A stretch of DNA of 64,000 bases from CAVPDG01 sp963702535 (GCA_963702535.1 CAVPDG010000025.1:1-64000), one strand, 5' to 3'. Numbered from the stretch's first letter, positions 17,940 to 27,601 are shown. The notes: generated from the letters alone by a model not told the origin. Numbers and translations: made by a program.

Positions 17940-18722
17940 GCTCTTACTTTCTGGCTCATTTATCCCACTACAAATGGCTGTCCTTATTGTATCAAGACTG
18001 GCCTTGCGAAATTGCTTATATTCCCTACGATATCGCCAACCTGTTGGGAAAGTCAAGAAAATGGGAATGTTTCTATCAATGCCGTTAATCTGGCTTTGGA
18101 TCAGTTCTCCTTCCATAAGGCGTTCTACGTAACATTCGACTTGGTCTTTCGATACGAGATTGAATATCCCTTTGTTGAACGTAACCACGGCCTCCACAGA
18201 TGACTCTTGAATTGTCTTCCTAAATTCATCAATTGATTCCGGTTCAATGAATTGGCTGAAATATTCCTTTCCAAATATTCTACTGATATCTTCTGGGTAA
18301 TTTGTTGGGAAAGCATAATAGCAGTAGAAGATCAGTTCGAATGGTCCTTGATAATTTGCCTTGAGACAAATATCCGCAAGTTGCTCTGGTTTACGATTTA
18401 TTTCTTCGATTGGTAGCCAACCCGCATCACTCATTACAGACCAGAAAAGGTTCTCCAGCCCTTTGGTATTTGGTGAAAGGAACATGCCTTGATGAATGGA
18501 GTGTGGATGAGGGTTTGAGAACAGAAGCATGACACGCGGTCTTTTTGTGGAGGTAGCAGGAATAAGTCTCTCCGAGGAGAAAGTGACACTTTTATCTGAA
18601 TCGTTGAACGTTATTAGATCTGGATATCCCAGATATTTGCCCAGTACTTGAATTGCACATTCCTTAATACTTTCATATGCTTCACTCAACACATAAGTTC
18701 TCTGGAAATTTATGCTAGACAA
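17934..18722 (-). CDS. Hypothetical protein, cassette gene 5 (262 aa)
   Basis: A soluble mixed protein starting at TTG 18722 (no ATG is better placed). Conserved-looking blocks are RVMLLFSNPHPHSIHQGMFL, ELIFYCYYAFPTNYPEDIS, VEAVVTFNKGIFNLVS and IFLTFPTGWRYRREYKQFRK. The N-P-H-P block and the late S/T-rich block vaguely resemble the uracil-DNA-glycosylase-like fold, but the diagnostic residues cannot be confirmed. The base composition is AT-rich, unlike cassette genes 1 and 2, as expected for cassettes of different origin. Confidence 0.55.
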   Translation of the reverse strand: MSSINFQRTYVLSEAYESIKECAIQVLGKYLGYPDLITFNDSDKSVTFSSERLIPATSTKRPRVMLLFSNPHPHSIHQGMFLSPNTKGLENLFWSVMSDAGWLPIEEINRKPEQLADICLKANYQGPFELIFYCYYAFPTNYPEDISRIFGKEYFSQFIEPESIDEFRKTIQESSVEAVVTFNKGIFNLVSKDQVECYVERLMEGELIQSQINGIDRNIPIFLTFPTGWRYRREYKQFRKASLDTIRTAICSGINEPESKST

Positions 18723-18765
18723 TTGAGCCCACTTTTTTTATGACATGCTGGTCTCAAGATTGAAC

Positions 18766-18893
18766 ACATAACGGTATGTCTCAGCGGCGCGGCTGGACCG
18801 GCGAGAATCCTCATCAATGATTGCGGCATTTCTGGCAATCGACGCGCCGTTTGCAAGCGGTGTATGCTCATATAGATTGTATACGCGTTATCA
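18766..18893 (-). other. attC-like site 6 (about 128 bp), outer end of the cassette array
   Basis: Left box ACATAAC (18766-18772), right side CGCGTTATC near 18885-18893. Its internal GGACCGGCGAGAATCC ... GTTTGCAAGCGG aligns closely with site 5, showing the two sites are related. Confidence 0.55.
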
Positions 18894-19318
18894 TTCGCGC
18901 ACAATAACAAGCCCCCTGTATTCGGCTATTTTTGACCTTCTCGCTTGACTCCTCAACTAAACCCGCATACTATAATCACATGAACCCGTTTTCCGAACGA
19001 CTGGTAGCGATCTGCCCGTAAAGGTAAGGATAGGGTTGGGAGGCGGCTGGATTACTTGTGATGATCGCGGTTATAATCACCGCGATCAAAGATTGTGGGG
19101 GATGAAACGAAATCAATCCATGCTGCGGTAGCAGGAGGCAACCAGGGAAATGATTACATGCAACAACCCCTGGAATACCCCCGCTTATTTAAATTGTCAC
19201 CATTGTAGTATGATATAGTTTGTTGCTAATCCCCTTATAAGGATAAACTTGGCTCAAACAAGATTCCACATAAGCATGGATGGGGGCAATGGTTGATTTT
19301 ATTGCAGGTTTTAAATAG
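18894..19318 (+). promoter_or_regulatory. Upstream region of the R-M locus with a promoter, a mini-ORF and an inverted repeat
   Basis: TTGACT (18945-18950), a 17-base spacer and TACTAT (18968-18973, within TACTATAAT) form a good promoter. Just after it, ATG at 18980 opens a 13-codon frame (MNPFSERLVAICP). At 19063-19087 GATCGCGGT and ACCGCGATC flank TATAATC, a perfect 9-bp inverted repeat around a -10-like box. This could be an operator controlling the downstream methyltransferase genes. No other gene is seen here. Confidence 0.5.
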
Positions 19319-20017
19319 TTGGATTCAGAAGTGAAAGAAACGCAGGTTGTCTCAAAAAAAAGAGTTGCTGATCATGGCGAGGTATACACTGGCAAGCGTG
19401 AAGTCAATGCCATGCTGGATTTGGTGAAGCAGGAGACGGAGAGGCTCGAATCTCGCTTCCTCGAACCTGCCTGCGGCACGGGAAACTTTCTGACGGAGAT
19501 TTTGGGCCGCAAACTGCGCGTGGTGGAGAAAAACTACCGTCGCAGTCAATTGGAATTCGAGCGCAATCTGGTTTCGGCGGTTTCTTCGATTTACGGCATT
19601 GATATCCTGGAAGACAACGTGATCGCGTGCCGACAGCGATTATTTGACCAGGTTGATGAGCGTTATACCGTCCTGTTCAAAAAAAAAGCAAAGGACAACT
19701 GCCGCCGCACGATCACCTATATTCTGCAAAAGAACATCATCTGGGGCGACGCTTTGACCTTGAAAACACCCGAAGTCCCGCCCCAGCCCATAGTATTTTG
19801 CGAGTGGACATTTCCCTTTCATAACAGTCTTTTGATACGGCGCGATTTTGTATTTGCCGAGTTGATTCCCGATGAGCCGAAGAAGATGCGTGGGCAGATG
19901 GATTTGCTATCCCCAGGCAGGGTGGTGTCCGATTTGGGCGAGGACGAATTCATCCCCATCGAGATGCACAGTTATCCGCCTATTCATTTTCTCAAGGTTG
20001 CTGAAGCGTATGCCTGA
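19319..20017 (+). CDS. DNA methyltransferase-like protein with SAM motif I (232 aa)
   Basis: RVADHGEVYTGKREVNAMLD then FLEPACGTGNFLTEILGRKL, the SAM-binding motif I of N6-adenine methyltransferases, and VSSIYGIDILEDNVIACRQR (motif II region). No NPPY motif is present, so it is likely a partial subunit working with the next gene, which has one. TTG at 19319 or GTG at 19331 are the possible starts; neither has a strong ribosome binding site. The C-terminal part may have been altered; PGRVVSDLGEDEFIPIEMHS is unusual for a methylase. Its end overlaps the next start (ATGCCTGA). Confidence 0.65.
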   Translation: MDSEVKETQVVSKKRVADHGEVYTGKREVNAMLDLVKQETERLESRFLEPACGTGNFLTEILGRKLRVVEKNYRRSQLEFERNLVSAVSSIYGIDILEDNVIACRQRLFDQVDERYTVLFKKKAKDNCRRTITYILQKNIIWGDALTLKTPEVPPQPIVFCEWTFPFHNSLLIRRDFVFAELIPDEPKKMRGQMDLLSPGRVVSDLGEDEFIPIEMHSYPPIHFLKVAEAYA

Positions 20018-21533
20018 CAATTACAACCCTGACGTACTTTCCTGCCTTGCCAACCTGAGCAGTGACGAGGTCTTCACCCCTCCCAATATCGTCAACCAGA
20101 TGCTAGACTTGGTGCCCGCTGAGATTTGGCGCGATAAGAACGCCACCTTTCTCGATCCTGCTACGAAGACAGGCGTCTTCCTGCGCGAGATTGCCAAACG
20201 CCTGATGATGGGACTAGAAGATGTCATTCCCGACCGCCAGGCGCGCATCAACCATATTTTCACTACACAAATCTTCGGCATAGCCATCACCGATATGACT
20301 GCCTTGATGGCGCGGCGCAGCCTGTATTGCTCGAAGAAAGCCAACGGCAAGTACTCCGTTTGCACTGCGTTCGATGCACCCGAAGGCAACATCATTTTTA
20401 AACGCCTGGTACACGAGTGGGAAGGTGAACGCTGTAAATATTGCGGCGCTAATCTCTTCCAATACGATCGCGACCCGGCGCTGGAATTGCACGCTTACCA
20501 GTTCATTCACACCGGTAAACCCGAGGGGATTTTCAAGATGCAATTCGATGTCATTGTAGGAAATCCGCCATATCAATTGAGCGACGGTGGTTATGGTGCC
20601 AGTGCATCACCGATCTACCACAAGTTCGTTGAGAGCTCGATTCACCTAAACCCACGGTACATCGTGATGATTACGCCGTCACGCTGGTTTAGCGGCGGTA
20701 AGGGCTTGGACGACTTCCGTAAGCGGATGCTAGGCGAGTCGCGCCTCCGGAATCTCGTTGACTATCCAAAGCTCTACGACGGTTTCCCCGGCGTAAAAAT
20801 TCGAGGGGGCGTTTCATACTTCCTTTGGGACCGCGACTACGAGGGTCCGTGCTCGGTACAGACAATGTGGGACGGCGAACCACTAGGCCCACCGATGCAG
20901 CGAAGGCTGGACACCTACGATGTTCTGGTCCGCCGAAATGAGGCAGTGTCGATCCTAGAAAAAGTTCGCGCCTACCACGATAATGGGCGTCCTGAGCCGA
21001 CACTGGATGCAAAGGTTTCGAGTAGAAAGCCCTTCGGCTTCCCCACCGATTTCCACGGCGCAAACTCGCCCGAGGGATTGAATGATCCAGTCAAGCTCTA
21101 TGGGTCACAGCGTGTCTCGTGGCTGGAACGTGTAGACATCTTAATAAACCCGGGGTGGGTCGATGAGTGGAAGGTCTTGATGACGCGTGTTCAGGGCACC
21201 AGCGCTGCGGTCGAAACCATGTTTCTGAGCAGACCTATCATAGCAGGGCCAGGAGAGGCGTGTACAGAGACGTACTTAGTCGCTGGACGGTTCGATAGTA
21301 AGCAGGAGGCCGAGTTATACGCGGCATATCTGCGGACACGTTTTGTCCGCTTTCTTGTATCTTTGCGAAGGGCCACGCAGGACGCTACGAAGAACGTATA
21401 TGCTTTTGTCCCTGACATTCCCCTTAGCCGCAAGTGGACCGATGAGGAACTCTATGAACGCTATGCGTTAACGAAAGCCGAGATCGATTTCATAGAGTTA
21501 ATAATCCGTCCAATGGAGACCAAAGGTGAGTGA
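20010..21533 (+). CDS. Adenine-specific DNA methyltransferase, Eco57I-like (507 aa)
   Basis: FTPPNIVNQMLDLVPAEIW, FLDPATKTGVFLREIAKRLM (motif I region), a CKYCG...C-like zinc knuckle (about residues 140-150), FDVIVGNPPYQLSDGG (catalytic NPPY, about residue 190), IVMITPSRWFSGGKGLDDFR and a C-terminal target-recognition-like part ending KWTDEELYERYALTKAEIDF. It transfers a methyl group from SAM to adenine in a specific DNA sequence. ATG 20010 overlaps the upstream gene. The downstream gene begins inside its last codons (GTG at 21526), so the three form one operon. Confidence 0.85.
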   Translation: MPDNYNPDVLSCLANLSSDEVFTPPNIVNQMLDLVPAEIWRDKNATFLDPATKTGVFLREIAKRLMMGLEDVIPDRQARINHIFTTQIFGIAITDMTALMARRSLYCSKKANGKYSVCTAFDAPEGNIIFKRLVHEWEGERCKYCGANLFQYDRDPALELHAYQFIHTGKPEGIFKMQFDVIVGNPPYQLSDGGYGASASPIYHKFVESSIHLNPRYIVMITPSRWFSGGKGLDDFRKRMLGESRLRNLVDYPKLYDGFPGVKIRGGVSYFLWDRDYEGPCSVQTMWDGEPLGPPMQRRLDTYDVLVRRNEAVSILEKVRAYHDNGRPEPTLDAKVSSRKPFGFPTDFHGANSPEGLNDPVKLYGSQRVSWLERVDILINPGWVDEWKVLMTRVQGTSAAVETMFLSRPIIAGPGEACTETYLVAGRFDSKQEAELYAAYLRTRFVRFLVSLRRATQDATKNVYAFVPDIPLSRKWTDEELYERYALTKAEIDFIELIIRPMETKGE

Positions 21534-24061
21534 AGACTTCTTTCCTCCGCGCCCGGCGGCAGCGCCCAAAATCTACGCCTACGAAGATACCCACCCGCAG
21601 TACGCGGGCTTGCTCAAAGTGGGCTACACCACCAAAGATGCGCGCGAGCGTGTGGTGGCGCAGTACCCTACCGCCCGCCCTGGCGAGCCGCCCTACCGCA
21701 TCCTGCTTGAAGAGTCGGCCATGCGCAACGACGGAGCGGCGTTCACCGACCATGACGTACACCGCTACATGCGAGGGCGTGGCACCACCAACCCCGAAGG
21801 CGAGTGGTTTCGATGCACAGTGGAAGACGTGCGCGCCGCCATCCTGGCTATCCAGCGCGGTGATTTGAACGAGGAACAACGCACGCTGGACTTTCCCATG
21901 CGCCCCGAGCAGCGCGAAGCGGTGCGATAAGACAGCCGCCTATTTCCGCGATTATCGGAAGCAGGAACAGGGCAAGACCCCACATTTCCTGTGGAACGCA
22001 AAAATGCGCTTTGGCAAGACCTTTGCCGCCTATCACCTGGCTAAGGAGATGGGTTGGAAAAAAGTGCTGGTGCTGACCTTCAAACCCGCTGTGCAAAGCG
22101 CATGGGAAGACGATTTGAAAAGCCATGTGGATTTCAAAGGCTGGCAATTCATAAAACCCGGTGGTCTGACCTACGAAGAGGCGGACAAGACAAAGCCCTT
22201 CGTTTGCTTTGGTTCGTTTCAGGACTATCTGGGGACAATCGCAGCACCGGCGGGATCAAAACTAAAAATGAATGGGTTCATACTACCCATTGGGATTGCG
22301 TGATTCTGGACGAATATCACTATGGTGCATGGCGCGAAAACGCCAAAGACCTTTTGAGGCGGAAGAAGAAGCGAAATTGAGTTTGCGAGAGGGCAGGGGG
22401 CGGAATTTCTGAAAGAAGTGCGGAGGAAATCGAGGATATCCTGCCCAATCACCACCAGCCATTATCTGTATCTCTCCGGCACGCCCTTCCGCGCCATTGC
22501 TTCGGGCGAGTTCATCGAAGAACAAATCTTCAACTGGACGTATTCCGATGAACAACGCGCCAAAGAAAACTGGAAGGGCAACGACAATCCCTACGCCATG
22601 CTGCCGCGCATGGTGCTGCTCACCTATCAACTGCCCGATGCAATCCGCGAGATTGCCCTGCAAGGTGAATTCAACGAATTTGATTTGAATGTCTTTTTTG
22701 CCGCAGAAGGCGAAGGCGTATTTGCCCGCTTCAAATACGAAGATGAAGTGCAAAAATGGTTGGATTTGATTCGCGGTGCGTTTTCTGAAACCACCAGGTG
22801 GATAACCTGAAACTGGGCAAAGAGAAACCCCCCCTATGCCTTTTTCGGATGTACGCCTGCTCGGCGTGCTTTCGCACACATTTTGGTTTTTACCGAGCGT
22901 TGCCGCCTGCCATGCCATGAAGAATCTGCTGGAAGAGCGGCAAAACAAGTTCTATCACGACTACAAGGTCATCGTTGCCGCGGGCGCGGCAGCGGGCATT
23001 GGCGTGGATGCGCTTGTATCCCGTGCAGCGGGCGATGGGCGATCCGCTTGAAATCCAAAACCATAACCCTTTCATGCGGCAAACTGACCACAGGCGTGAC
23101 GGTCAGACCATGGACCGGCATCTTCATGCTGCGCAACTCTTCAAGTCCCGAAACCTATTTTCAGGCTGCCTTCCGCGTGCAATCCCCATGGACGGTAAGA
23201 AATCCGGATGGGCAAAACCCCAACGAGGAAGAAATCATCAAGCAGGAGTGTTATATTTTTGACTTTGCCCCCGACAGTGCCTTGCGTCAAATCGCCGAAT
23301 ACGCCAGCCGTCTCAACGTGGACGAGAGCCAATCCCGAAGCCAAAGTCGCTGAGTTCATCAGTTTTCTGCCAGTGCTGGCGTATGATGGCAGTTCCATGA
23401 AGCAGATCGACGCCGCTGGCATTTTGGACATGGCGATGAGCGGCACAACCGCCACCTTGCTAGCGCGGCGTTGGGAAAGCGCGTTGCTTGTCAATGTGGA
23501 TAACGAGACATTGTCGCGGCTGATGGCAAATAAGCAAGCGATGGATGCGTTAATGAGCATTGAAGGCTTTCGCAACTCTAAATCAGGATATCGAAACCAT
23601 CATCAACAAGTCCGAAGCGGTCAAGAAAACCAGGCGTGAAGCCAATGACCGCGAATTGACCTCTCAGGAGAAAGCGCGAACTGACCGAAGCCGAAAAGGA
23701 ATACAAAAGCAAGCGCAAGATGATCCAGGAGAAATTAATCAAATTCGCCACCCGCATCCCCATCTTCATGTACCTAACCGACTATCGCGAGCGCACCCTT
23801 CGGGATGTGATTACCAAACTAGAACCTGGGTTGTTTAAGCGAGTCACGGGTTTGGAAGTCAGTGATTTTGAACTGCTGGTCAGTCTCAACGTTTTCAACA
23901 GCGCTTTGATGAACGATGCGGTCTATAAATTCAAGCGGTACGAAGATTCGAGTTTGGTCTATACGGGTATCAACAAGCATGGAGGGGAGGACATTGGTTT
24001 GTATGACACAGTCTTAAGCCGAAAAGATTATGAAGCGACTTTTGTTAAAGGAGCCGGTTGA
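21526..24061 (+). pseudogene. GIY-YIG-like plus DEAD/DEAH helicase restriction protein, many frameshifts
   Basis: GTG at 21526 overlaps the methylase stop. The first 134 codons hold a T5orf172/GIY-YIG-like domain (IYAYEDTHPQYAGLLKVGYT, TKDARERVVAQYP, EWFR). After a shift near 21930 the helicase begins: FLWNAKMRFGKTFAAYHLAK (Walker A), VLVLTFKPAVQSAWEDDLKS, VILDEYHYGAW (DEAH-like box), YLYLSGTPFRAI (motif III), LSCGKLTTGVTVRPWTGIFM and ETYFQAAFRVQSPWT (C-terminal helicase motifs). The end is reached at 24061. At least eight shifts break it. The intact form would be the restriction/translocation subunit partnering the methylase. Confidence 0.7.
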
Positions 24062-24375
24062 GATTTTCGAAATTCAAAGTGAAATTGAATTGGGCTAATA
24101 ACGGGTTGCAGCCGTTGTTGCTCCTCTGCGCTCAACCCAACCTACCATGGATACTTACAATTCATAAAGTTGCATGAATTCTCATCCCTCACAATCTTTG
24201 AGCAGAACAATAATAAACGCAATCACAACCAGCAATCCAGCCGCCTCTCAACCTTATCTTTACGGGCAGATCGCTTCCAGTCATTGCGGGGAAACGGGGT
24301 CATGTGATTATAGTATGCGCGTTTGGTTGGGGAGTCAAGCAAGAGGGTCACCCATGCCTCCGGAGGCCAAATTTC
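24062..24375. other. Intergenic, no gene seen
   Basis: Convergent gap between the R-M locus and the acyltransferase gene. No credible gene. TTGCAGCCGTTGTTG-type short repeats only. Confidence 0.4.
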
Positions 24376-25515
24376 TCATCCCAACACCCTCTTCGTACCT
24401 GGGATCTTGAGGATCAGCATCGCCAAGCCAAAGCACAACGGCACGGCAATGAGGGCCACCAGGACGAATTTTAGGGCGGGCGGGATACTCAAGGGGACGA
24501 AGAAGATATCGATGGCGATCACCACGGTCTTGTGGATGATATATACCGTGTACACGCTGGCTGCCAGCGCCCTCTCCAGCCGCCCGGCCTGGGTGACGCG
24601 CTCCCGGAAGAAATACAGGATGAAGGATAGGACGGCGATGAGCATCGTCGATTCCCAGAGGCAGTAGGCCAGGTTCTGCCAGTAAGCGCCGCCCATCAAT
24701 TTGGCTACCTGTTCCGGTCCTTCCAGGGCACCGCCCAGGATGGCAAAGACAAAAAACATGGGCAGCATGACCAGGGCTACGATGCCCCACGGCTTCGCCT
24801 GGCTGCCCAGCAAGCGGCGGAACCAGTCGCCCCGGTAAGCCAGGATGCCGACAAAGAAACAGAAGATATAGTGGACGAAGTGCGCGGGCTGGAAACCACC
24901 GATCCATTCGCCGATGGGGATAAAAATGCGCATGATAAAGGAGAGTATAGCCAGTATAAATATCGTGATGATCAATGCCCGGTTGGGGGGATACCGATCG
25001 GGATAATACTGAAAGCGCTTGCGATCGGAGTCCCGGTCTGAAAATTTGCGGTACACTGCGTAAACAACCGCAAAGAGCAGCAGCGCCGATAGGAACCATA
25101 GGTGCCCCGGGTAATATCCCCATACCCAGGTGAATGGCTGGTTTAGCCAGACCACCTCAACCAAGTACCAGTTGAGGTTGATGATCAGGGTGCTGTAAAC
25201 CAACAAGGGGATTCCCAGGCGGATGAGGCGGTCGAGCAGGAACGATCCGGAGCCTTTCTTCTCATAGGAGCGGGGCGTGAAATAGCCAGCCAGCAGGAAG
25301 AAAGCCGACATGAAGTAAGTCTGGTTCACCGCTGTGAAGTAGGTGAGGATAATGGTGGTGAGCTCGTTCCTGGCCGGGTCTGACACCTCCCAGCTGCCGC
25401 CCCCGCCGAAGGCAAGCGTAGAATGGTGAACAATGACCAGCGCTGTCAGAAAGATGCGTATGTTATCCAGATAGGAGAGTCTCGCCCCGCTTTTTGGAAC
25501 GGCTAAGTCCTTCAT
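24376..25515 (-). CDS. Acyltransferase 3 family membrane protein (379 aa)
   Basis: YLDNIRIFLTALVIVHHSTL carries the catalytic-region His typical of acyltransferase 3 (H-H near residue 34), then about ten membrane helices, including QTYFMSAFFLLAGYFTPRSY, LWFLSALLLFAVVYAVYRKF and VYTVYIIHKTVVIAIDIFFV. It transfers acyl groups to sugars or lipids at the membrane; the acceptor is unknown. ATG follows GGGAGG. Length fits the family. It is the last gene on this strand in the group 27118-24376, with 111 bp separating it from the preceding gene. Confidence 0.85.
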   Translation of the reverse strand: MKDLAVPKSGARLSYLDNIRIFLTALVIVHHSTLAFGGGGSWEVSDPARNELTTIILTYFTAVNQTYFMSAFFLLAGYFTPRSYEKKGSGSFLLDRLIRLGIPLLVYSTLIINLNWYLVEVVWLNQPFTWVWGYYPGHLWFLSALLLFAVVYAVYRKFSDRDSDRKRFQYYPDRYPPNRALIITIFILAILSFIMRIFIPIGEWIGGFQPAHFVHYIFCFFVGILAYRGDWFRRLLGSQAKPWGIVALVMLPMFFVFAILGGALEGPEQVAKLMGGAYWQNLAYCLWESTMLIAVLSFILYFFRERVTQAGRLERALAASVYTVYIIHKTVVIAIDIFFVPLSIPPALKFVLVALIAVPLCFGLAMLILKIPGTKRVLG

Positions 25516-25626
25516 TTTTTCCTCCCGGTTATCTGTGGATCGGTATCGGGGACAGGAGCCTCCGCATTGGCGCTGGCTTGCATTCTCCGCTATGAAATAT
25601 TTATATAAGAGGAGCTGATTCCACGG

Positions 25627-25926
25627 TCAATGATCCTTCAAAAAGTTCAGGACAACATAGTTCCATAAGAGTGCAACGAATGCGAGGTATACCGCCGGGC
25701 CGCACCAATGCCGCCAACCAGCTCGTGCGCGCCCGAAAGCGACAAGGGCCAGAGCAGTTGGGGCAGCGAGCGCGATCATCACGTAGCCAAGGATGTGATT
25801 GATCGCCATGCTGTTGGTGTACACCCGCGAAAGAAACCCCGCCGCCTGCAGCACATTGACAGCATTCACCACGCCCCACACGGTAAGTGCTGCCCACCAA
25901 GGATTGACATGCGTCTGAGCTTTCAT
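25627..25926 (-). CDS. Small membrane protein (99 aa)
   Basis: MKAQTHVNPWWAALTVWGVV, followed by HILGYVMIALAAPTALALVA and CGPAVYLAFVALLWNYVVLN: three hydrophobic segments. ATG has a GGGAGG site and begins one base after the stop of the upstream gene, so the two are co-translated. No family recognised. Confidence 0.65.
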   Translation of the reverse strand: MKAQTHVNPWWAALTVWGVVNAVNVLQAAGFLSRVYTNSMAINHILGYVMIALAAPTALALVAFGRARAGWRHWCGPAVYLAFVALLWNYVVLNFLKDH

Positions 25927-25927
25927 G

Positions 25928-26401
25928 TTATACCTCCCGGCGCATAGCCCCCAGGTCACTTTTTTTGATTGTGGATTGTGGATGCGTGGCTATATTTGCA
26001 ATGATTTGGATAACAAAAAGACTCAGCAAGATGATCCCACCCATCAAGGAATAATATTTCCAGGTCATTACCACAAATCCATAATTCATCGAGATGTAGA
26101 GGGCGACATAGGGCACCAATTGTTTCCAATCCATTGTTTCTCGGAACGGAATCTTCAATATCCAGTCATACAGTGCTTCGGTCGCCAGAAATGCCAAGAA
26201 GATTACTAGAAAGATCGTGTATCGTGGTGACTTCTGTTCCTGTTGGACGAGGAATATCGCGTAGATGGCTGGAATTGCTAATAAGAAATATAACCATCCG
26301 ATTCTTTGTACAAGCGCAAGATGATTTTTGCGAATAAGAAAGATGAAAATCAGGAACCCACTGTTCACAAGACCTAGTGCGAAATAGAATGGTTCAAGCA
26401 T
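25928..26401 (-). CDS. Multi-pass membrane protein (157 aa)
   Basis: Five hydrophobic segments: FYFALGLVNSGFLIFIFLIR, IGWLYFLLAIPAIYAIFLV, YTIFLVIFLAFLATEALYDW, LVPYVALYISMNYGFVVMTW, GGIILLSLFVIQIIANIATH. AAGGAG site before the ATG. Layout (lone small multi-pass protein) resembles uncharacterised membrane proteins of Chloroflexota. Co-translated with the 25627-25926 gene. Confidence 0.65.
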   Translation of the reverse strand: MLEPFYFALGLVNSGFLIFIFLIRKNHLALVQRIGWLYFLLAIPAIYAIFLVQQEQKSPRYTIFLVIFLAFLATEALYDWILKIPFRETMDWKQLVPYVALYISMNYGFVVMTWKYYSLMGGIILLSLFVIQIIANIATHPQSTIKKSDLGAMRREV

Positions 26402-26572
26402 TTTAAAGCTCCTTTGGAAAATTCTTCACCCTACCCTGGGTGTGATTTTGATTGAAAAGATGCATCTTTCGTCCCACCATTTTGATCGCCCACCACACTT
26501 AGGCTTCCTCCTGGTTAGGATGGAGGATACTGTAAACCGACCTTATCCCGCTGCTGTAGCAGTCAATTCTCT

Positions 26573-27118
26573 TTATGGTGTAGGCGAGCGTTTCCGCCTG
26601 CTCTCGATTAAATTGTACAGCTCCCATGCCAGCATGGCGCCTGCCAGTCCTATATAAAGCCAGAGACCCCATAAATGGGCGGGATGGAAGACCTCGGCAA
26701 TGGCGGCTATGAGCAGACCCAATCCAACCGCCAGCCCCCAGGTAATCACACTGAATATCTGGTAAAACCGGCGATTTGGGGATCGCACCCGCAGCAGGGT
26801 GCTGGTCACGGGCAGTAGGACCAGAAGTAATACCGGAAGGATAATTAGAAATTCCCGGCCACGCTCGGAGAGTACAAGCTCTCCAGATAAGAGTTGAGAA
26901 ATCAATTCTGGGATAGCCAGAGTAGAAAAAGAAAGAACGAAGGCGCCTGACATCCGTCCAACGCAGTTGCCGTTCTCTAACAGGAGATAAGGAGGGTGGC
27001 AAAACTCCGGCGGCGGGACGCCGTCGCCTTCGTAGCCCCAGGGACCCAGGATGGCGATCAGCAACAGCACAAATACCAGCATACGAACCCAGTTCTTATG
27101 CTGACTGATCCAGGCCAT
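26573..27118 (-). CDS. Membrane protein (181 aa)
   Basis: MAWISQHKNWVRMLVFVLLL then a periplasmic loop with three cysteines (EFCHPPYLLLENGNCVG), and at least four further hydrophobic segments (FLIILPVLLLVLLPVTSTLL, ITWGLAVGLGLLIAAIAEVF, LWLYIGLAGAMLAWELYNLI). ATG follows GGAGG. First gene of the minus-strand membrane-protein group. Unknown function. Confidence 0.65.
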   Translation of the reverse strand: MAWISQHKNWVRMLVFVLLLIAILGPWGYEGDGVPPPEFCHPPYLLLENGNCVGRMSGAFVLSFSTLAIPELISQLLSGELVLSERGREFLIILPVLLLVLLPVTSTLLRVRSPNRRFYQIFSVITWGLAVGLGLLIAAIAEVFHPAHLWGLWLYIGLAGAMLAWELYNLIESRRKRSPTP

Positions 27119-27531
27119 GCTTTGCCTCCTTATGGTTTGTCACGCGGTGGATGGCATGTGATTCTCTTTTTCAGTATATATCATTTACCCCTTCAAAACA
27201 ACAGCGACAATTTGATTGGGTGCATTCCCGTTTTAGGCGCAAAATAGCGAAAATATCACTTTTCGCAAGTGTGTTCGTCTCATCTTTCGCATCCGGTGGG
27301 CAAGAAAGTGTGCTTACGTTCCATACACTCCACGCCAATGCTCACTGATATTGAAAAGGCTTTCAGGGGTAACATGCTCTGCTTCTCGAGAGGGTGATAT
27401 AGAGAGTAGTAGGAAGCTCAAAGTGAACATAGGGGGGTATCCCCTTCGCTTTCCCCGTACTCAACCCATCCAGGCAGCCTGAGCCTGGGCCATACAACTG
27501 AATAGGGACGCTGTCCCACACCGTGATGCAG
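27119..27531. other. Intergenic boundary of the DNA-processing module
   Basis: No gene is seen. Base composition changes here from mixed to the GC-rich style of the next module. This is a candidate left border of a mobile element, although no repeat matching the tRNA-Val end was found by eye. Confidence 0.4.
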
Positions 27532-27559
27532 GCCCGTCTCACCTCGAGGCGGGCTTTTT
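27532..27559 (+). terminator. Terminator-like hairpin before the 27602 gene
   Basis: GCCCGTCTC pairs with GAGGCGGGC (one G-T), followed by TTTTT. A ribosome binding site AAAGGAGG follows 29 bases later. Confidence 0.7.
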
Positions 27560-27601
27560 GCATTTAATCACCCCTCACCCCAAAAGAAAGGAGGAAATCC
27601 C

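Noticed and set aside
14000..19000. The alpha/beta hydrolase at 13984-14853 as a sixth cassette
   Set aside because: No attC-like site follows its 3' end, and it is separated from the array by site 1.
27119..27531. Copy of the tRNA-Val 3' end as an attachment site
   Set aside because: No stretch resembling GGTTCGAGTCCTG or its complement was found here by eye.
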